64,000 bases of DNA, taken from contig NZ_CP159290.1 of NCBI RefSeq assembly GCF_040448685.1, positions 2,480,001-2,544,000 of the forward strand. The letters run 5' to 3'. The translations under genes were made by a program, and so were the position numbers. Under the pieces are notes generated by a model that worked only from the letters and a program-made list of their open reading frames with translations, ran no database searches and was not told the origin of the DNA. Origin of the DNA: Cellulosimicrobium sp. ES-005. GTDB lineage: Bacteria > Actinomycetota > Actinomycetes > Actinomycetales > Cellulomonadaceae. Positions 50,506 to 59,213 of the stretch are shown one piece after another. Within the stretch, counting starts at the first letter, position 1. Every line of letters begins with the position of its first letter.

Positions 50506-50928
50506 CGTCGGGAGCGCGGACTCCTCGTACTGCTCCACGAACTCCCCCGTCGGCGGGATCGGCGTGATGACGTCGAGGAGGACGCCGTTCGGGTCGGCCG
50601 TGATGAAGTGCCGCTGGCCGAACGCCTCGTCGCGCAGCGAACGGAGGATCGGCAGGCCCGCCGCGACGAACCGGTCGTGGACGGCGTCGACGTCCTCGAC
50701 CTCCAGGTTGAGCAGGAGGCCGCTCGCCCTCCCCCGCCCGCTCTCGGGGATCGTCTCGTGGTCGCCGTCCAGCACGGCGAGGTTCACCGCGTCGTCGTGC
50801 ACGGACTGCAGGTGCACGTACCAGTCGCTCGTGAAGAGCGGCCGGAGGTCGAGGTGCTCGACGTAGAACGCCGCGGTCGCCGCGACGTCCCCGGTCATGA
50901 TCACCGGGTACCAGCTCGTGATGCGCAC
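50500..50928 (-). CDS. VOC (glyoxalase/bleomycin-resistance) family protein
   Basis: 142 aa: two beta-alpha-beta-beta-beta modules. Opens [28 protein letters not shown] and closes with the [15 protein letters not shown] strand holding the Glu/Asp position. GTG start after AGGAGGAG. Could bind and neutralise a small molecule or act on one; the ligand is unknown. Divergent from a TetR gene whose operator lies between them, so it is probably the regulated target. Confidence 0.9.
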   Translation of the reverse strand: MRITSWYPVIMTGDVAATAAFYVEHLDLRPLFTSDWYVHLQSVHDDAVNLAVLDGDHETIPESGRGRASGLLLNLEVEDVDAVHDRFVAAGLPILRSLRDEAFGQRHFITADPNGVLLDVITPIPPTGEFVEQYEESALPTA

Positions 50929-50974
50929 GGATCTTCTCCTCCTGGTCGGGGCGGGCAGCCGCGTGAGAAAACAA

Positions 50975-51011
50975 ACAGGCTGTATGTATCTAAGGATGAC
51001 CTACAGTCTGT
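50975..51011. promoter_or_regulatory. TetR operator between the VOC and TetR genes
   Basis: ACAGGCTGTA (50975-50984) and TACAGTCTGT (51002-51011) form an inverted repeat with one mismatch and a 17-nt AT-rich spacer. TACAGT (51002-51007) lies eight bases before the TetR ATG and can serve as its -10 box, so binding would block the repressor's own promoter. Confidence 0.7.
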
Positions 51012-51015
51012 CGGT

Positions 51016-51909
51016 ATGCAAGAGAGCCGTCGCACCAACGCCGAGCGCACCCTCGCCACCCGGTCCGCCCTCGTCGCCGCCGCGCGCGAGCTGTTCGTCG
51101 ACCCCGGGTACGCGGAGGCGTCGACGCCGCAGATCGCCGCGGCCGCGCACGTCACGCGCGGCGCGCTGTACCACCACTACGCGGACAAGCGAGACCTGTT
51201 CCGGGCGGTCGTCGAGGCCGAGGCGGAAGCCGTCGCGCGCGAGATCGAGGCGCGGACCGGCCCGCTCGGCGGCGTCCACGAGGCCACAGCCGCGAGCGCG
51301 ACCCGGACGGCACCTCCTACGAGCGACGCACCCCCCGCCCCCCGCTCTCGGCACGAGCCCGACGCACCCGACGCCCGCGGGATGCTCGTCGAGGGCGCGC
51401 GGGCCTACCTGGACGCGATGGCGGTCCCCGGCCGGACGCGCCTGCTGCTCGTCGACGCCCCGGCCGTGCTCGGTGCCGTCGAGGCCGACGCCCTCGACGC
51501 GCGCCACGCCCGTCGCACGCTGCGCGCGGGCCTCGCCGCCGCGCTGGACACCGCGCCGGACCAGGAGCGCACCCGCGAGGGCAGCGCGCACGACGACCAC
51601 GGCACCGAGGAGCCGACGGCGGGACCGCACCACGGGGAGCACCCCGCGCCCGAGCGCCCGAGCCCCGTCCCCGCGCGCGAGCACGGGCCGACCGCACCGC
51701 GCATCACGGACGACGCCGCAGACGACGTCGCAGACGACGTCGCGCGCGACATCGCGCACGACGACCGTCTCGACGCGCTGACCCTCCTGCTCTCCGCGGC
51801 CTTCGACCGTGCGGCGCTGGCGCTCGACGGCGGTGCGCCGCCCCGCCCCGTCCGCGCGGCGGTCACCGAGCTCGTGGACCGGGTGTGCGCGCCGCGAACC
51901 ACTCGATGA
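51016..51909 (+). CDS. TetR-family regulator with an acidic/His-rich insert
   Basis: 297 aa, about 90 more than usual. The DNA-binding domain (residues 12-60) is clear: SALVAAARELFVDPGY, then IAAAAHVTRGALYHHYADKRDLF. Two disordered inserts interrupt the ligand domain: a Thr/Pro-rich one near 95-120 and a long His/Asp/Glu/Pro-rich one near 180-250, which includes DDAADDVADDVARDIAHDD. ATG at 51016 with no ribosome site, directly downstream of its operator. The last 47 bp overlap the convergent methyltransferase gene. Confidence 0.88.
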   Translation: MQESRRTNAERTLATRSALVAAARELFVDPGYAEASTPQIAAAAHVTRGALYHHYADKRDLFRAVVEAEAEAVAREIEARTGPLGGVHEATAASATRTAPPTSDAPPAPRSRHEPDAPDARGMLVEGARAYLDAMAVPGRTRLLLVDAPAVLGAVEADALDARHARRTLRAGLAAALDTAPDQERTREGSAHDDHGTEEPTAGPHHGEHPAPERPSPVPAREHGPTAPRITDDAADDVADDVARDIAHDDRLDALTLLLSAAFDRAALALDGGAPPRPVRAAVTELVDRVCAPRTTR

Positions 51910-52534
51910 CGCCCGCCCGCGTGCGCTCGTGCCGCTCGACGGTGAGCCCCGCGTCGAGCACCCAGCGCAGCGGGCGGCGGCGGAAGTGCTCGCCGGCGAG
52001 CGGGACGCTCACGACGTCGGCCGCCGCCTGGAGCGCGCGGAGCGGCCACGACGTCGACCCGACGTGGTCCGCGAGGACGAGCAGGCCGCCGGGCCGCAGC
52101 ACGCGGACCATCTCCGCGAGCGCGGCACGGTGGTCGGGGATCGCGCAGAGCGAGAAGGTGCAGACCACGGTGTCGTAGGCGCCGTCGGGCAGGTCGAGCC
52201 GCTGCGCGTCGCCGAGCCGGAGGTCGACGTCGATCCCCCGCTCCACCGCCCGTCGCCGCGCGAGCGCGAGCATCCCCGGGCTCCACTCGACGCCCGTCAG
52301 CCGGCCGTGGAGCACGTGCGCGGGGTAGTGCGCGAGGTTGAGGCCCGTGCCGATCGCGACCTCGAGCGTCTCGCCCGTCGCGAGCCCGCACGCGCGGGGG
52401 CGGACGTCCGGGAAGAGACGGCGCTCGGCGACGGCCATGCCGCGGTCGTAGGCGCTCGCCTCCCGGTCCCAGCGCCGCCGCAGCCGCGCGTCGCGCGGGC
52501 TCGCCGTGCCGCCCGGCTCGGTCGGTCCGGCCAT
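51863..52534 (-). CDS. SAM-dependent class I methyltransferase, UbiE-like
   Basis: 223 aa. The SAM motif I LEVAIGTGLNLAHYP is followed by TGVEWSPGMLALARRRA, motif II-like DGAYDTVVCTFSLCAI and motif III VLRPGGLLVLADHV. Similar to phospholipid N-methyltransferase or UbiE-type enzymes; substrate unknown. ATG at 52534 after GAGAGGTGG. The in-frame extension to 52669 is made of 27-bp repeats and is not taken as coding. Confidence 0.88.
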   Translation of the reverse strand: MAGPTEPGGTASPRDARLRRRWDREASAYDRGMAVAERRLFPDVRPRACGLATGETLEVAIGTGLNLAHYPAHVLHGRLTGVEWSPGMLALARRRAVERGIDVDLRLGDAQRLDLPDGAYDTVVCTFSLCAIPDHRAALAEMVRVLRPGGLLVLADHVGSTSWPLRALQAAADVVSVPLAGEHFRRRPLRWVLDAGLTVERHERTRAGVIEWFAARTPGPRAR

Positions 52535-52593
52535 GCGCACCACCTCTCGCCGCCGGTGGACGGCCGCTGCACCGGCCACCTCGACCGGTCGGC

Positions 52594-52700
52594 GGCGCGC
52601 TCGGCCGACGTTCTCCGCCGGGCGCGCTCGGCCGACGTTCTCCGCCGGGCGCGCTCGGCCGACGTTCACCGCCCGGCGCGCTCGTCGGCGTTCTCCGCCC
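52594..52700. repeat. 27-bp tandem repeat, about four copies
   Basis: The unit GGCGCGCTCGGCCGACGTTC-plus-7 starts at 52594, 52621, 52648 and 52675. The first three copies are near identical; the fourth has lost three bases. It fills most of the 219-nt gap between sbcC and the methyltransferase. Confidence 0.85.
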
Positions 52701-52753
52701 GGCGACGCCGGACGTTGTCGCCGGGCCGGCGTCTCGGGCGAGCGCCGTCGTCC

Positions 52754-55700
52754 TCACGCTCGCACGGTGAGCGTGCTCCCGCCTCCGGGCACGCGCCGTA
52801 CCTCGATGCGCTCCGCGATGGACTGCTTGAGCGCGTCGACGTGCGACACGACGCCGACGACGCGCCCACCCGCCCGGAGCCTCCCGAGGGCGGCGAGCAC
52901 GGCTTCCAGCGTCTCGGGGTCCAGGCTGCCGAATCCCTCGTCGACGAAGAGCGTCCCCAGCTCGACGCCGCCCGCCTCGGCCGTGACGACGTCGGCGAGC
53001 CCGAGCGCCAGGCACAGGGACACGTAGAACGTCTCGCCGCCCGACAGCGTGCGCGGGTCGCGCTCCCGCTCGGTGACGTGGTCGAGGACCTTCATCGCGA
53101 GCCCGCGCTTGTGCGCGCGCACGTCCTCGCGCGTCGCGCTGCGCACGAGCTCGTACCGGCCCGACGACATCTCCGCGAGGCGCTCGTTCGCGGCGGCGAC
53201 GACGTCCTCGAACCGCTGGACGAGGACGAACGTCGCGAGCGTGAGCGCGTGGGCGTTGTCCCCGGAGCCGGACGCCAGCGCCGCCATGCGCGCGACCGGC
53301 TCGGCGGCGTCCCGGGCCCGGGCCCAGTCGTCCACCGCCGTCCCGATCCCCTCCGCGGCGACGCGCGCGGCCTGCGCCTGACGGGCGACGAGCTCGTGGC
53401 GACGACCCGCGGCCCGGGCCGTCGCCTCGGCCTCGGCGACGGCGGCCCGCGCCGCGGCGACGTCGGGCGCGGCGTCTGCGGGGAGGTCCGCGAGGGCGGG
53501 GTCGGCGAGCCCGGCGGCCGTGGCGGCGCACGCCGCCTCGTGCTCGGCGACACGGCGCGCGAGCGCCAGCCGGTCCGGCTCGTCGAGGACGGCGGCGAGC
53601 GCGTCGGCGGCGTCCGCGAACCCCGACCGGTCGACGATCGCGCCGAGCTCGGCCGTGCGGTCCGCGACGGCCCGGGCCGCGACGGCGACCGCGGTGCTCG
53701 CGTCGGCGAGGGCGTCGATCGTGCGGAGCCGCTCGTCGAGCGCCGCGGCGAGCACGGCGACGGGGTTGCGGGTCCCGCCCTCGTCGGCGAGGGCGTCGGG
53801 CAGGTCGGCCAGCTCCACCAGGGGCCCGGCCGCGGCGATCTCCGCGCGGATCTCGGCCCGGTCGGCGTCGAGCGCCGCCTCGAGCTCGTCGAGGCGGGCC
53901 GTCGTGCCGGCGATCCCCTCCGCGAGCGCGGCGGCACGTTCCTGGAGCGCGGTCGTGCCGGCGTCGAGGGCGTCGAGCTCGCGCTCGGCGTCCGCGCGGT
54001 CGCGGGCCGCCGCCCGCGCGCCCGAGACGAGCGCGTCGACCTCCGCGACGCGCCCCGCCGCCTCGTGGGGCGTCAGGCCCTCGGCGTCCCGACGGCGCGC
54101 CGTCAGCCGTTCGGCGAGCACCCCCGCGCGCGCGGAGGCGTCGTGCAGCGCCAGCTCCGCCTCGGCCCGGCCGCGCTCCGCGTCCTCGACGTCCTGCGCG
54201 GTGGGGTGGCCGTCCGCGAGCGGCGCCGGGGCCGGGTGGTCCGTCCCGCCGCACACCGGGCACGGGGACTCCTCGACGAGGCCCGCGGCGAGCTCGCCCG
54301 CGAGGCCGGCGATCCGGGCCGCCCGGACCCGCGCCTCCTGCTCGACGGCGGCGCGCGCGACCGTCGCGGCCCGGGTCCGCGCGGCCCGGGCCGCCTCCTC
54401 CTCCCCCGCGAGCGCCGCGGCCTGCCGCGCCGCTTCCTCGACCGCACGCGCACGCAGCGCCTGCTCCTGGAGGGCACCGAGCGTCCCGGCGGTCTCCGCG
54501 AGCGACGTCAGCCGCAGGCGCAGCTCCTCGCGGAGCGCCGGCCGCGCGGCGAGCTCGTCGAGCGTGCGCGCTCGCTCCTCGACGGCCTGCACGACGGCCT
54601 TGCGTCCGTCCTCGACCTCCCGGTCCCGGGCCGGGAGCGAGGCGCCCACGGGGAGCAGCCGGGCCACGCGCACCCCGGCCGTCGCGACGTCGGCGCGCAG
54701 CGCCTCGAGCGTCGTCGGGTCGGCGTCGGCGAGGGACGCGGGCGCGCCCGTCCGGGCGAGCGCGAGCCGGTCGTGCGCGGCGGCGAGGAGCTGCTCCGCG
54801 CGGACGAGGCCCTGCGCCGCGGGGGCGACGACGGCGGCGCGGGTCGCGGCGTCGACGCGGCGGCGGTCGTCGGCGACCCGGGGCTCCTCCTCCGCGAGGC
54901 GCGCCTCCTCGGCGCGCAACCGCGCCACGCGCTCCACGGCGTCGGCGAGCGCCCGCTCGGCGTCGAGCCGGTCGCGCGCCGCGACGAGCGTCGCGTTGGT
55001 CGCGATCTCGCGCGCGGCGAGCGCCTCCGCCTCGGCCTCGAGCCCTGCGACGTGCGCGAGGGCGAGCGCGTGCACGCCCGGGGCCGGGGCCACCGTCCCC
55101 GCGCCCGCCGCCGTGGGCAGGAGCGGGCCCACGTCCGCGACCCGTCCGTCGGCGAGCGCGGACCGGGACGACGGCACGCCGTCCGCGGCGTGGACGCTCG
55201 CGGACCCGTCCGCCGCGGTTCGCGCCAGGTCCGCCGCGGCCCGGGCGAGGTCGGCCTCGTCGGCGCGGTGCAGCCGCGCGTCGTCGTGCGCGGCCTCGCG
55301 CAGTCGCCGGGCGTCGTCGGGCACGAGCCCCGCCGCCCCGGTGAACCGCTCGACCGCGCCGCGGACGCCCTGGCGTGCGCCGTCCGACCGTGCCCGCGCC
55401 GTGCGCGCGAGCTCGGCGAGCCGCACCGTCGCGCGGTGGTAGAGCTCGGTGCCGAAGACCTTCTGCAGCAGCACCGCCCGGTCCTCGGGCTTCGCGCGCA
55501 GGAACGTCGCGAACTCGCCCTGCGGGAGCACGACGGTCTGCACGAGCTGGCGCCGGTCGAGCCCGACGATCCGGCGGATCTCCTCCCCGGCCTCGTCGAG
55601 CCGCGTCGAGAGCAGCTCGCCCGGCGGGCCGTCGACGCCCGCGCAGGCCTGCGCGGACGGCACGCCCGCGAGCCGCCAGAGCCGGACCGACGCCTGCTGG

Positions 55701-56029
55701 GTCGTCGTGCCGGTGCCGCGCTTCTTGGGCCGGCGGTACTCGGGCGTCCGCCGCACGCGGTACACGCCCGACGGGACCTCCAGCACCAGGTCGACGAACG
55801 ACTCGACCTCGGGCGCCGCGAACGCCGACCGGAGCCGGTCGTCGCTCGCCGCGTCGGACGCGACCTTGCCGTACAGCGCGAAGACGATCGCGTCGATGAC
55901 CGTCGACTTGCCCGCGCCCGTGGGCCCGTCGAGGAGGTAGATCCCGGACGCGCCCAGGGCCGCGAGGTCGACGTGCTGGAGGCCCGCGAACGGCCCGATC
56001 GCCTGGAAGGTCAGCGAGTGCAGGTGCAT
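52754..56029 (-). CDS. sbcC: Exonuclease SbcCD subunit C (Rad50-like ATPase)
   Basis: 1091 aa. N-terminal Walker A DGPTGAGKST, long Ala/Glu/Arg-rich coiled coils on both sides of the zinc hook CPVCG near residue 588, and the C-terminal signature LSGGETFYVSLCLALGLADV, Walker B LFVDEGFGSLD and switch His VVSHVD. With SbcD it cuts hairpins and DNA ends during repair. Its ATG overlaps the sbcD stop by one base (TGATG), so translation is coupled. Confidence 0.96.
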   Translation of the reverse strand: MHLHSLTFQAIGPFAGLQHVDLAALGASGIYLLDGPTGAGKSTVIDAIVFALYGKVASDAASDDRLRSAFAAPEVESFVDLVLEVPSGVYRVRRTPEYRRPKKRGTGTTTQQASVRLWRLAGVPSAQACAGVDGPPGELLSTRLDEAGEEIRRIVGLDRRQLVQTVVLPQGEFATFLRAKPEDRAVLLQKVFGTELYHRATVRLAELARTARARSDGARQGVRGAVERFTGAAGLVPDDARRLREAAHDDARLHRADEADLARAAADLARTAADGSASVHAADGVPSSRSALADGRVADVGPLLPTAAGAGTVAPAPGVHALALAHVAGLEAEAEALAAREIATNATLVAARDRLDAERALADAVERVARLRAEEARLAEEEPRVADDRRRVDAATRAAVVAPAAQGLVRAEQLLAAAHDRLALARTGAPASLADADPTTLEALRADVATAGVRVARLLPVGASLPARDREVEDGRKAVVQAVEERARTLDELAARPALREELRLRLTSLAETAGTLGALQEQALRARAVEEAARQAAALAGEEEAARAARTRAATVARAAVEQEARVRAARIAGLAGELAAGLVEESPCPVCGGTDHPAPAPLADGHPTAQDVEDAERGRAEAELALHDASARAGVLAERLTARRRDAEGLTPHEAAGRVAEVDALVSGARAAARDRADAERELDALDAGTTALQERAAALAEGIAGTTARLDELEAALDADRAEIRAEIAAAGPLVELADLPDALADEGGTRNPVAVLAAALDERLRTIDALADASTAVAVAARAVADRTAELGAIVDRSGFADAADALAAVLDEPDRLALARRVAEHEAACAATAAGLADPALADLPADAAPDVAAARAAVAEAEATARAAGRRHELVARQAQAARVAAEGIGTAVDDWARARDAAEPVARMAALASGSGDNAHALTLATFVLVQRFEDVVAAANERLAEMSSGRYELVRSATREDVRAHKRGLAMKVLDHVTERERDPRTLSGGETFYVSLCLALGLADVVTAEAGGVELGTLFVDEGFGSLDPETLEAVLAALGRLRAGGRVVGVVSHVDALKQSIAERIEVRRVPGGGSTLTVRA

Positions 56030-57336
56030 CAGGCGCTCCGCTCCTCCGCCAGCGCGAGCTCGAACGCCTCGCGCAGCACGGCGATCTCCGCGTCGCTCGG
56101 CGCGTGGCCCGCGACGTGCTCGACGAAGTCCCGCGCGACGTCGAGCGGGTCCCGCCCCGGCCCGACGGCGGTCACGACCTCCCGCTCCTCGGGGCGCGGA
56201 GGGCGGTGGGTCACCTGGAGCGCGTGCGGGAACCGCCCCCGGACGCGCGCGTAGAGCTCCGCGGGTCGCACCGCGTCCGTCACGACGACCCGCAGCCAGT
56301 CGTCGACGTGGGGTTCGCCGGCTGCCCCGAGCAGGTCGTCGAGCGTCCCCGTGACCTCGGCGAGCCGCCGCGGCACCGGCGCGGGGACGAGCTCGACGGC
56401 CGCGTCCGGGTCTCCACCGGCACCCCCTCCCAGCCGGTCCAGGTCGACGAGCGCCGTGGACTTGCGCTGGTGCCGCTCCGAGAAGGAGAACGCGAGCGGA
56501 GATCCCGAGTAGCGCGCGACCGTCGCCGAGCTGCTGCCATGACCTGCGGTTTCACGTGAAACGTCGGGCACGGCGACGCGCTGCGGCCCGTGCAGGTGCC
56601 CGAGCGCGACGTAGTCGACACCCCAGCCCCCGAACGTGGCCGCGGGCACGGCGTCGACGCCGCCCACGCGGATGTCCCGCTCCGACTCCGACGCGAGCCC
56701 GCCGACCACGAACGCGTGCCCGACGACGACGGCACGGGCGCTCGGGTGCTGCGCGCGGCGACGTGCGAGGTCGGCCCCCACGCGCCGCATCGCCGCGGCC
56801 ATGACGGCCTCGTGCGACCGGGCGAGCGGCCTCCGCGCACCGCCGGCGCTCGGGTCCGGGCGGTCGGCCCCGGCGTCGTGGCCCTCGGCCAGCGCGTGGC
56901 GCGCCGTGTCCGGGTCGAGGTACGGCAGCGCGTAGACCAGCAGCGAGGCGTCACCCTCGGCCGCCCGACCCCGGGGCCCGGGGCGCGGCGCGAGGACGAC
57001 GGGCGTCCCGACGTCGGACAGCCGCGCGCGCAGGTGCACGCCCGGGCGCATCACGCGGTCCCCGAACCCGAGCCGGACCGCGGAGTCGTGGTTCCCGGGC
57101 GTGACCACGACGTGCGCGTGCTCCGCGAGCCGCGTCAGCGCGTCGGACAGGAGCGAGACCGCGTCGACCGGCGGGACGGCGCGGTCGTACACGTCCCCCG
57201 CGACGACGACGGCGTCCACGTCCTCCGTGCGGGTCAGCTCGACGAGGTGGTCGAGGTGCGCGGCCTGGTGCTCCAGCAGGTCGACCCCGTGCAGCGTGCG
57301 CCCGAGGTGCCAGTCGGACGTGTGCAGGATGCGCAT
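56029..57336 (-). CDS. sbcD: Exonuclease SbcCD subunit D (Mre11-like nuclease)
   Basis: 435 aa. All phosphoesterase motifs are visible: HTSDWHLGR, AGDVYDRA, PGNHDS, VVVGHAF and ALGHLHGPQ. The C-terminal capping/DNA-binding part is Pro/Arg-rich. The ATG at 57336 has TACGGT six bases upstream and no ribosome site. Inside the gene, codons GTT-TCA-CGT-GAA form part of a perfect parS core (56549-56562), and none of the four has the G/C third base otherwise nearly universal here. Confidence 0.96.
   Translation of the reverse strand: MRILHTSDWHLGRTLHGVDLLEHQAAHLDHLVELTRTEDVDAVVVAGDVYDRAVPPVDAVSLLSDALTRLAEHAHVVVTPGNHDSAVRLGFGDRVMRPGVHLRARLSDVGTPVVLAPRPGPRGRAAEGDASLLVYALPYLDPDTARHALAEGHDAGADRPDPSAGGARRPLARSHEAVMAAAMRRVGADLARRRAQHPSARAVVVGHAFVVGGLASESERDIRVGGVDAVPAATFGGWGVDYVALGHLHGPQRVAVPDVSRETAGHGSSSATVARYSGSPLAFSFSERHQRKSTALVDLDRLGGGAGGDPDAAVELVPAPVPRRLAEVTGTLDDLLGAAGEPHVDDWLRVVVTDAVRPAELYARVRGRFPHALQVTHRPPRPEEREVVTAVGPGRDPLDVARDFVEHVAGHAPSDAEIAVLREAFELALAEERSA
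56549..56562. promoter_or_regulatory. parS-like ParB-binding site inside sbcD
   Basis: GTTTCACGTGAAAC, a perfect 14-bp palindrome identical to the parS core used by ParB in Streptomyces and, with one extra base on each side, to the wider consensus in 14 of 16 positions. Confidence 0.85.
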
Positions 57337-57342
57337 GACCGC

Positions 57343-57348
57343 ACCGTA
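57343..57348 (-). promoter_or_regulatory. Putative -10 box of sbcDC (leaderless)
   Basis: TACGGT on the minus strand, 6 nt before the sbcD ATG. Confidence 0.4.
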
Positions 57349-57353
57349 CCGGC

Positions 57354-57370
57354 GGGGGCCCACAGCCCCC
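57354..57370 (-). terminator. Hairpin after the STAS gene
   Basis: GGGGGC (57354-57359) and GCCCCC (57365-57370) with a 5-nt loop, in the 63-nt gap between the STAS stop and sbcD. Short but GC-only. Confidence 0.45.
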
Positions 57371-57399
57371 GGGACCCGGGCGGTCGGGCGCGGACCGGG

Positions 57400-57774
57400 T
57401 CAGACCGCCCCGACGACCTCGATCGGGCCCGTCGACGCGCCGCTGCGCTCCACGGAGATACGGCCGCCCATGCCGATCATGTCGAGCAGCTCGACGATGC
57501 TGGTCGACGGGTCGCGGAGCACCACGTCGCGGCCGTCCTCCTCGCCGAGCATGTAGAGCTGGATGATGAACGCGATGCCCGACGAGTCGATGAAGGTCAC
57601 GTCGGCGACGTCGACCACGACGCGCCCGCGCGTGTCCAGCACGTACGACATCGCCTCGCTCGCGCGGTCGCGCAGCGCCGCGTCGATCTCTCCCCACATC
57701 GTCACGACCACGCCGCCGTCAGCCGGGGCGTAGACGATCCCGCTCGTCCGGTCGATCGCGCTGCCTGTGTCCAC
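57400..57774 (-). CDS. STAS-domain anti-sigma factor antagonist
   Basis: 124 aa, a single STAS domain. The phosphorylatable Ser lies in FIDSSGIAFIIQLY, with VVVTMWGEIDAAL at the first strand. Such proteins capture an anti-sigma kinase when unphosphorylated and so free a stress sigma factor. No kinase or sigma gene is adjacent, so the partner is encoded elsewhere. GTG start after GGGAA. Confidence 0.9.
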   Translation of the reverse strand: MDTGSAIDRTSGIVYAPADGGVVVTMWGEIDAALRDRASEAMSYVLDTRGRVVVDVADVTFIDSSGIAFIIQLYMLGEEDGRDVVLRDPSTSIVELLDMIGMGGRISVERSGASTGPIEVVGAV

Positions 57775-58046
57775 GGTTCCCGCTCACCGTCTCTCTCGAG
57801 TCGTCCTGCGTGCTGTCGGCCGCCCCTCCGGACAACGTCCGGTGACGACGGCCTGTTCCCCGCGCGCCCCCGCGAGGCTCCGTCCGGTCGCGTGCGCCGC
57901 CGTCTGGCGACGGACCGCGCCGGGCGACCGTGACCGGAGCAGAACGAGTCTGCACCCGACGCGCTGCGCGCACCAGCCCTCGCGGGGGTGGTCCTCGACC
58001 TTTCTCCGAACCCACACAACCGCCGCGCCGCGGCCGGTCGCACGCG
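57775..58046. other. 272-nt gap upstream of the STAS gene
   Basis: No convincing gene on either strand. A small hairpin CCGGAC/GTCCGG lies near 57830-57842 in the STAS leader. The promoter was not identified. Confidence 0.4.
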
Positions 58047-58577
58047 CTACAGCGGCTCCGTGACGTCCGCGACCTGCGCGCCCAGCGCGCCGACGAGCGC
58101 CCGCCCGTCCACCGTCGCCGCGACGCCGTGCGCGCCCCCGCCGATCGAGACGAGCCGCGCCGCGGCGTCGGGCTGCGTGCCCTCGCCCCCCGCGACGTCG
58201 ACGTCGTCGCCCTCCCCCGGCCCGGCCACGACCCGGACGTCCGCGACCACGGGCCAGGCGTGCGTCGAGCCGAACGGGGTGATCGTGCCGCGCTCGTAGC
58301 CCGTGACGTCGCGCGCGACCTCCTTGTCCGGCATCGACAGGCGCGAGACGCCGAGGAGCGCGCGCAGCTTGGGCCACGAGATCTGGCGGTCGCCGGGGAC
58401 GAGGACGAACAGGTAGTCGTCCTCCGCGCGCCGTACGACGATCGTCTTGAGGACGCGCGACGGGTCCACGCCACGGGCCGCGGCGGCCTCCTCGAGCGAC
58501 CCCACCCGGCCGTGCCGCGTGACGGTGTAGTCGATGCCCGACGCCTCCAGCGCCGCCAGGGCGCGCTCGCTGCTCAT
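58047..58577 (-). CDS. YbaK/EbsC-type aminoacyl-tRNA deacylase
   Basis: 176 aa, one YbaK domain. Visible are VLKTIVVRRAEDDYLFVLVPGDRQIS (the conserved Lys in VLKT), RLSMPDKEVARDVTGYERGTITPFG and the GGGAHGVA loop. Such stand-alone editors hydrolyse misacylated tRNA such as Cys- or Ala-tRNA-Pro. ATG with a TAGGGT box seven bases upstream. Confidence 0.9.
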   Translation of the reverse strand: MSSERALAALEASGIDYTVTRHGRVGSLEEAAAARGVDPSRVLKTIVVRRAEDDYLFVLVPGDRQISWPKLRALLGVSRLSMPDKEVARDVTGYERGTITPFGSTHAWPVVADVRVVAGPGEGDDVDVAGGEGTQPDAAARLVSIGGGAHGVAATVDGRALVGALGAQVADVTEPL

Positions 58578-58584
58578 GGCACCG

Positions 58585-58590
58585 ACCCTA
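58585..58590 (-). promoter_or_regulatory. Putative -10 box of the YbaK-like gene (leaderless)
   Basis: TAGGGT on the minus strand, 7 nt before the ATG at 58577. Confidence 0.5.
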
Positions 58591-58637
58591 GCCGCCTCGT
58601 CCGTCGCCCATCCCGGCGCACGCCCCGGCGCCGGGCG

Positions 58638-59171
58638 TCATACGTCGTCGAACTCCGTCACGACCGTGCGCCAGTACTCCGCGCCGTCGCGCGTGCGGTG
58701 CACGAGGCCGGCGTCGACCATCGCGCGGCGCAGCGACACCGGGTCCGCCGCGCGGGCCGCGAGCCGCTTGGTCAGCGTGAGCTCGGTGACGGGCTCCTCC
58801 AGCGGCAGCACCTGTGCCGCCAGGAACCGCACCACGAGCTCGCGGTCCCGCTGCCGCTTGGGCGAGCGCAGCAGGCGGCCGTCGACGAGGAACCGCTCGG
58901 GACCCGTCGGCCGGGGCGTGGGCACCGTCGCGAGCAGCGCCGCGAACCGCTCCGGCGCGGCGCGCAGGAACCCGGTCTCGTCCCGCACGACGACCCCTGC
59001 CGCGAGGAGCGGCGCGAGCCGCCGCCGCTCGTCGGTCGACAGCACCGCCTCGGCGGGGCCCTCCGTCACGACGCGCGCGAGCACCTCCAGCCGCCCCGCG
59101 TCCGCGAGCGACGCGACGACCTGCTTCCACGCGTTGTCCGGCGCCACGGCACCGGTCTGCTCGACGTCCAC
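58638..59171 (-). CDS. DUF2087 protein with N-terminal winged-helix-like region
   Basis: 177 aa. The C-terminal domain matches DUF2087: RFLVDGRLLRSPKRQRDREL, ELTLTKRLAARAADPVSLRR and MVDAGLVHRTRDGAEYW. The N-terminal half (LADAGRLEVLARVVTEGPAE) resembles an ArsR/winged-helix fold, suggesting a small transcription regulator. GTG start with TAGGGT six bases upstream. No clear target in the neighbourhood. Confidence 0.87.
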   Translation of the reverse strand: MDVEQTGAVAPDNAWKQVVASLADAGRLEVLARVVTEGPAEAVLSTDERRRLAPLLAAGVVVRDETGFLRAAPERFAALLATVPTPRPTGPERFLVDGRLLRSPKRQRDRELVVRFLAAQVLPLEEPVTELTLTKRLAARAADPVSLRRAMVDAGLVHRTRDGAEYWRTVVTEFDDV

Positions 59172-59177
59172 CCACCG

Positions 59178-59183
59178 ACCCTA
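59178..59183 (-). promoter_or_regulatory. Putative -10 box of the DUF2087 gene (leaderless)
   Basis: TAGGGT on the minus strand, 6 nt before the GTG at 59171. Confidence 0.5.
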
Positions 59184-59213
59184 AGCACCCTCCGGCGCCC
59201 GGGCCAGCGACTT

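Noticed and set aside
52535-52669. N-terminal extension of the methyltransferase through the 27-bp repeats
   Set aside because: The extension is repetitive and basic with no family match, and a good ribosome site precedes the ATG at 52534.
52594-52700. Possible CRISPR array
   Set aside because: The 27-bp units abut each other with no spacers, and no cas gene is in the window.
57702-58043. Open frame in the gap upstream of the STAS gene
   Set aside because: No ribosome site; it overlaps the STAS start, and its Arg/Ser/Gly-rich translation is typical of a noncoding frame in GC-rich DNA.
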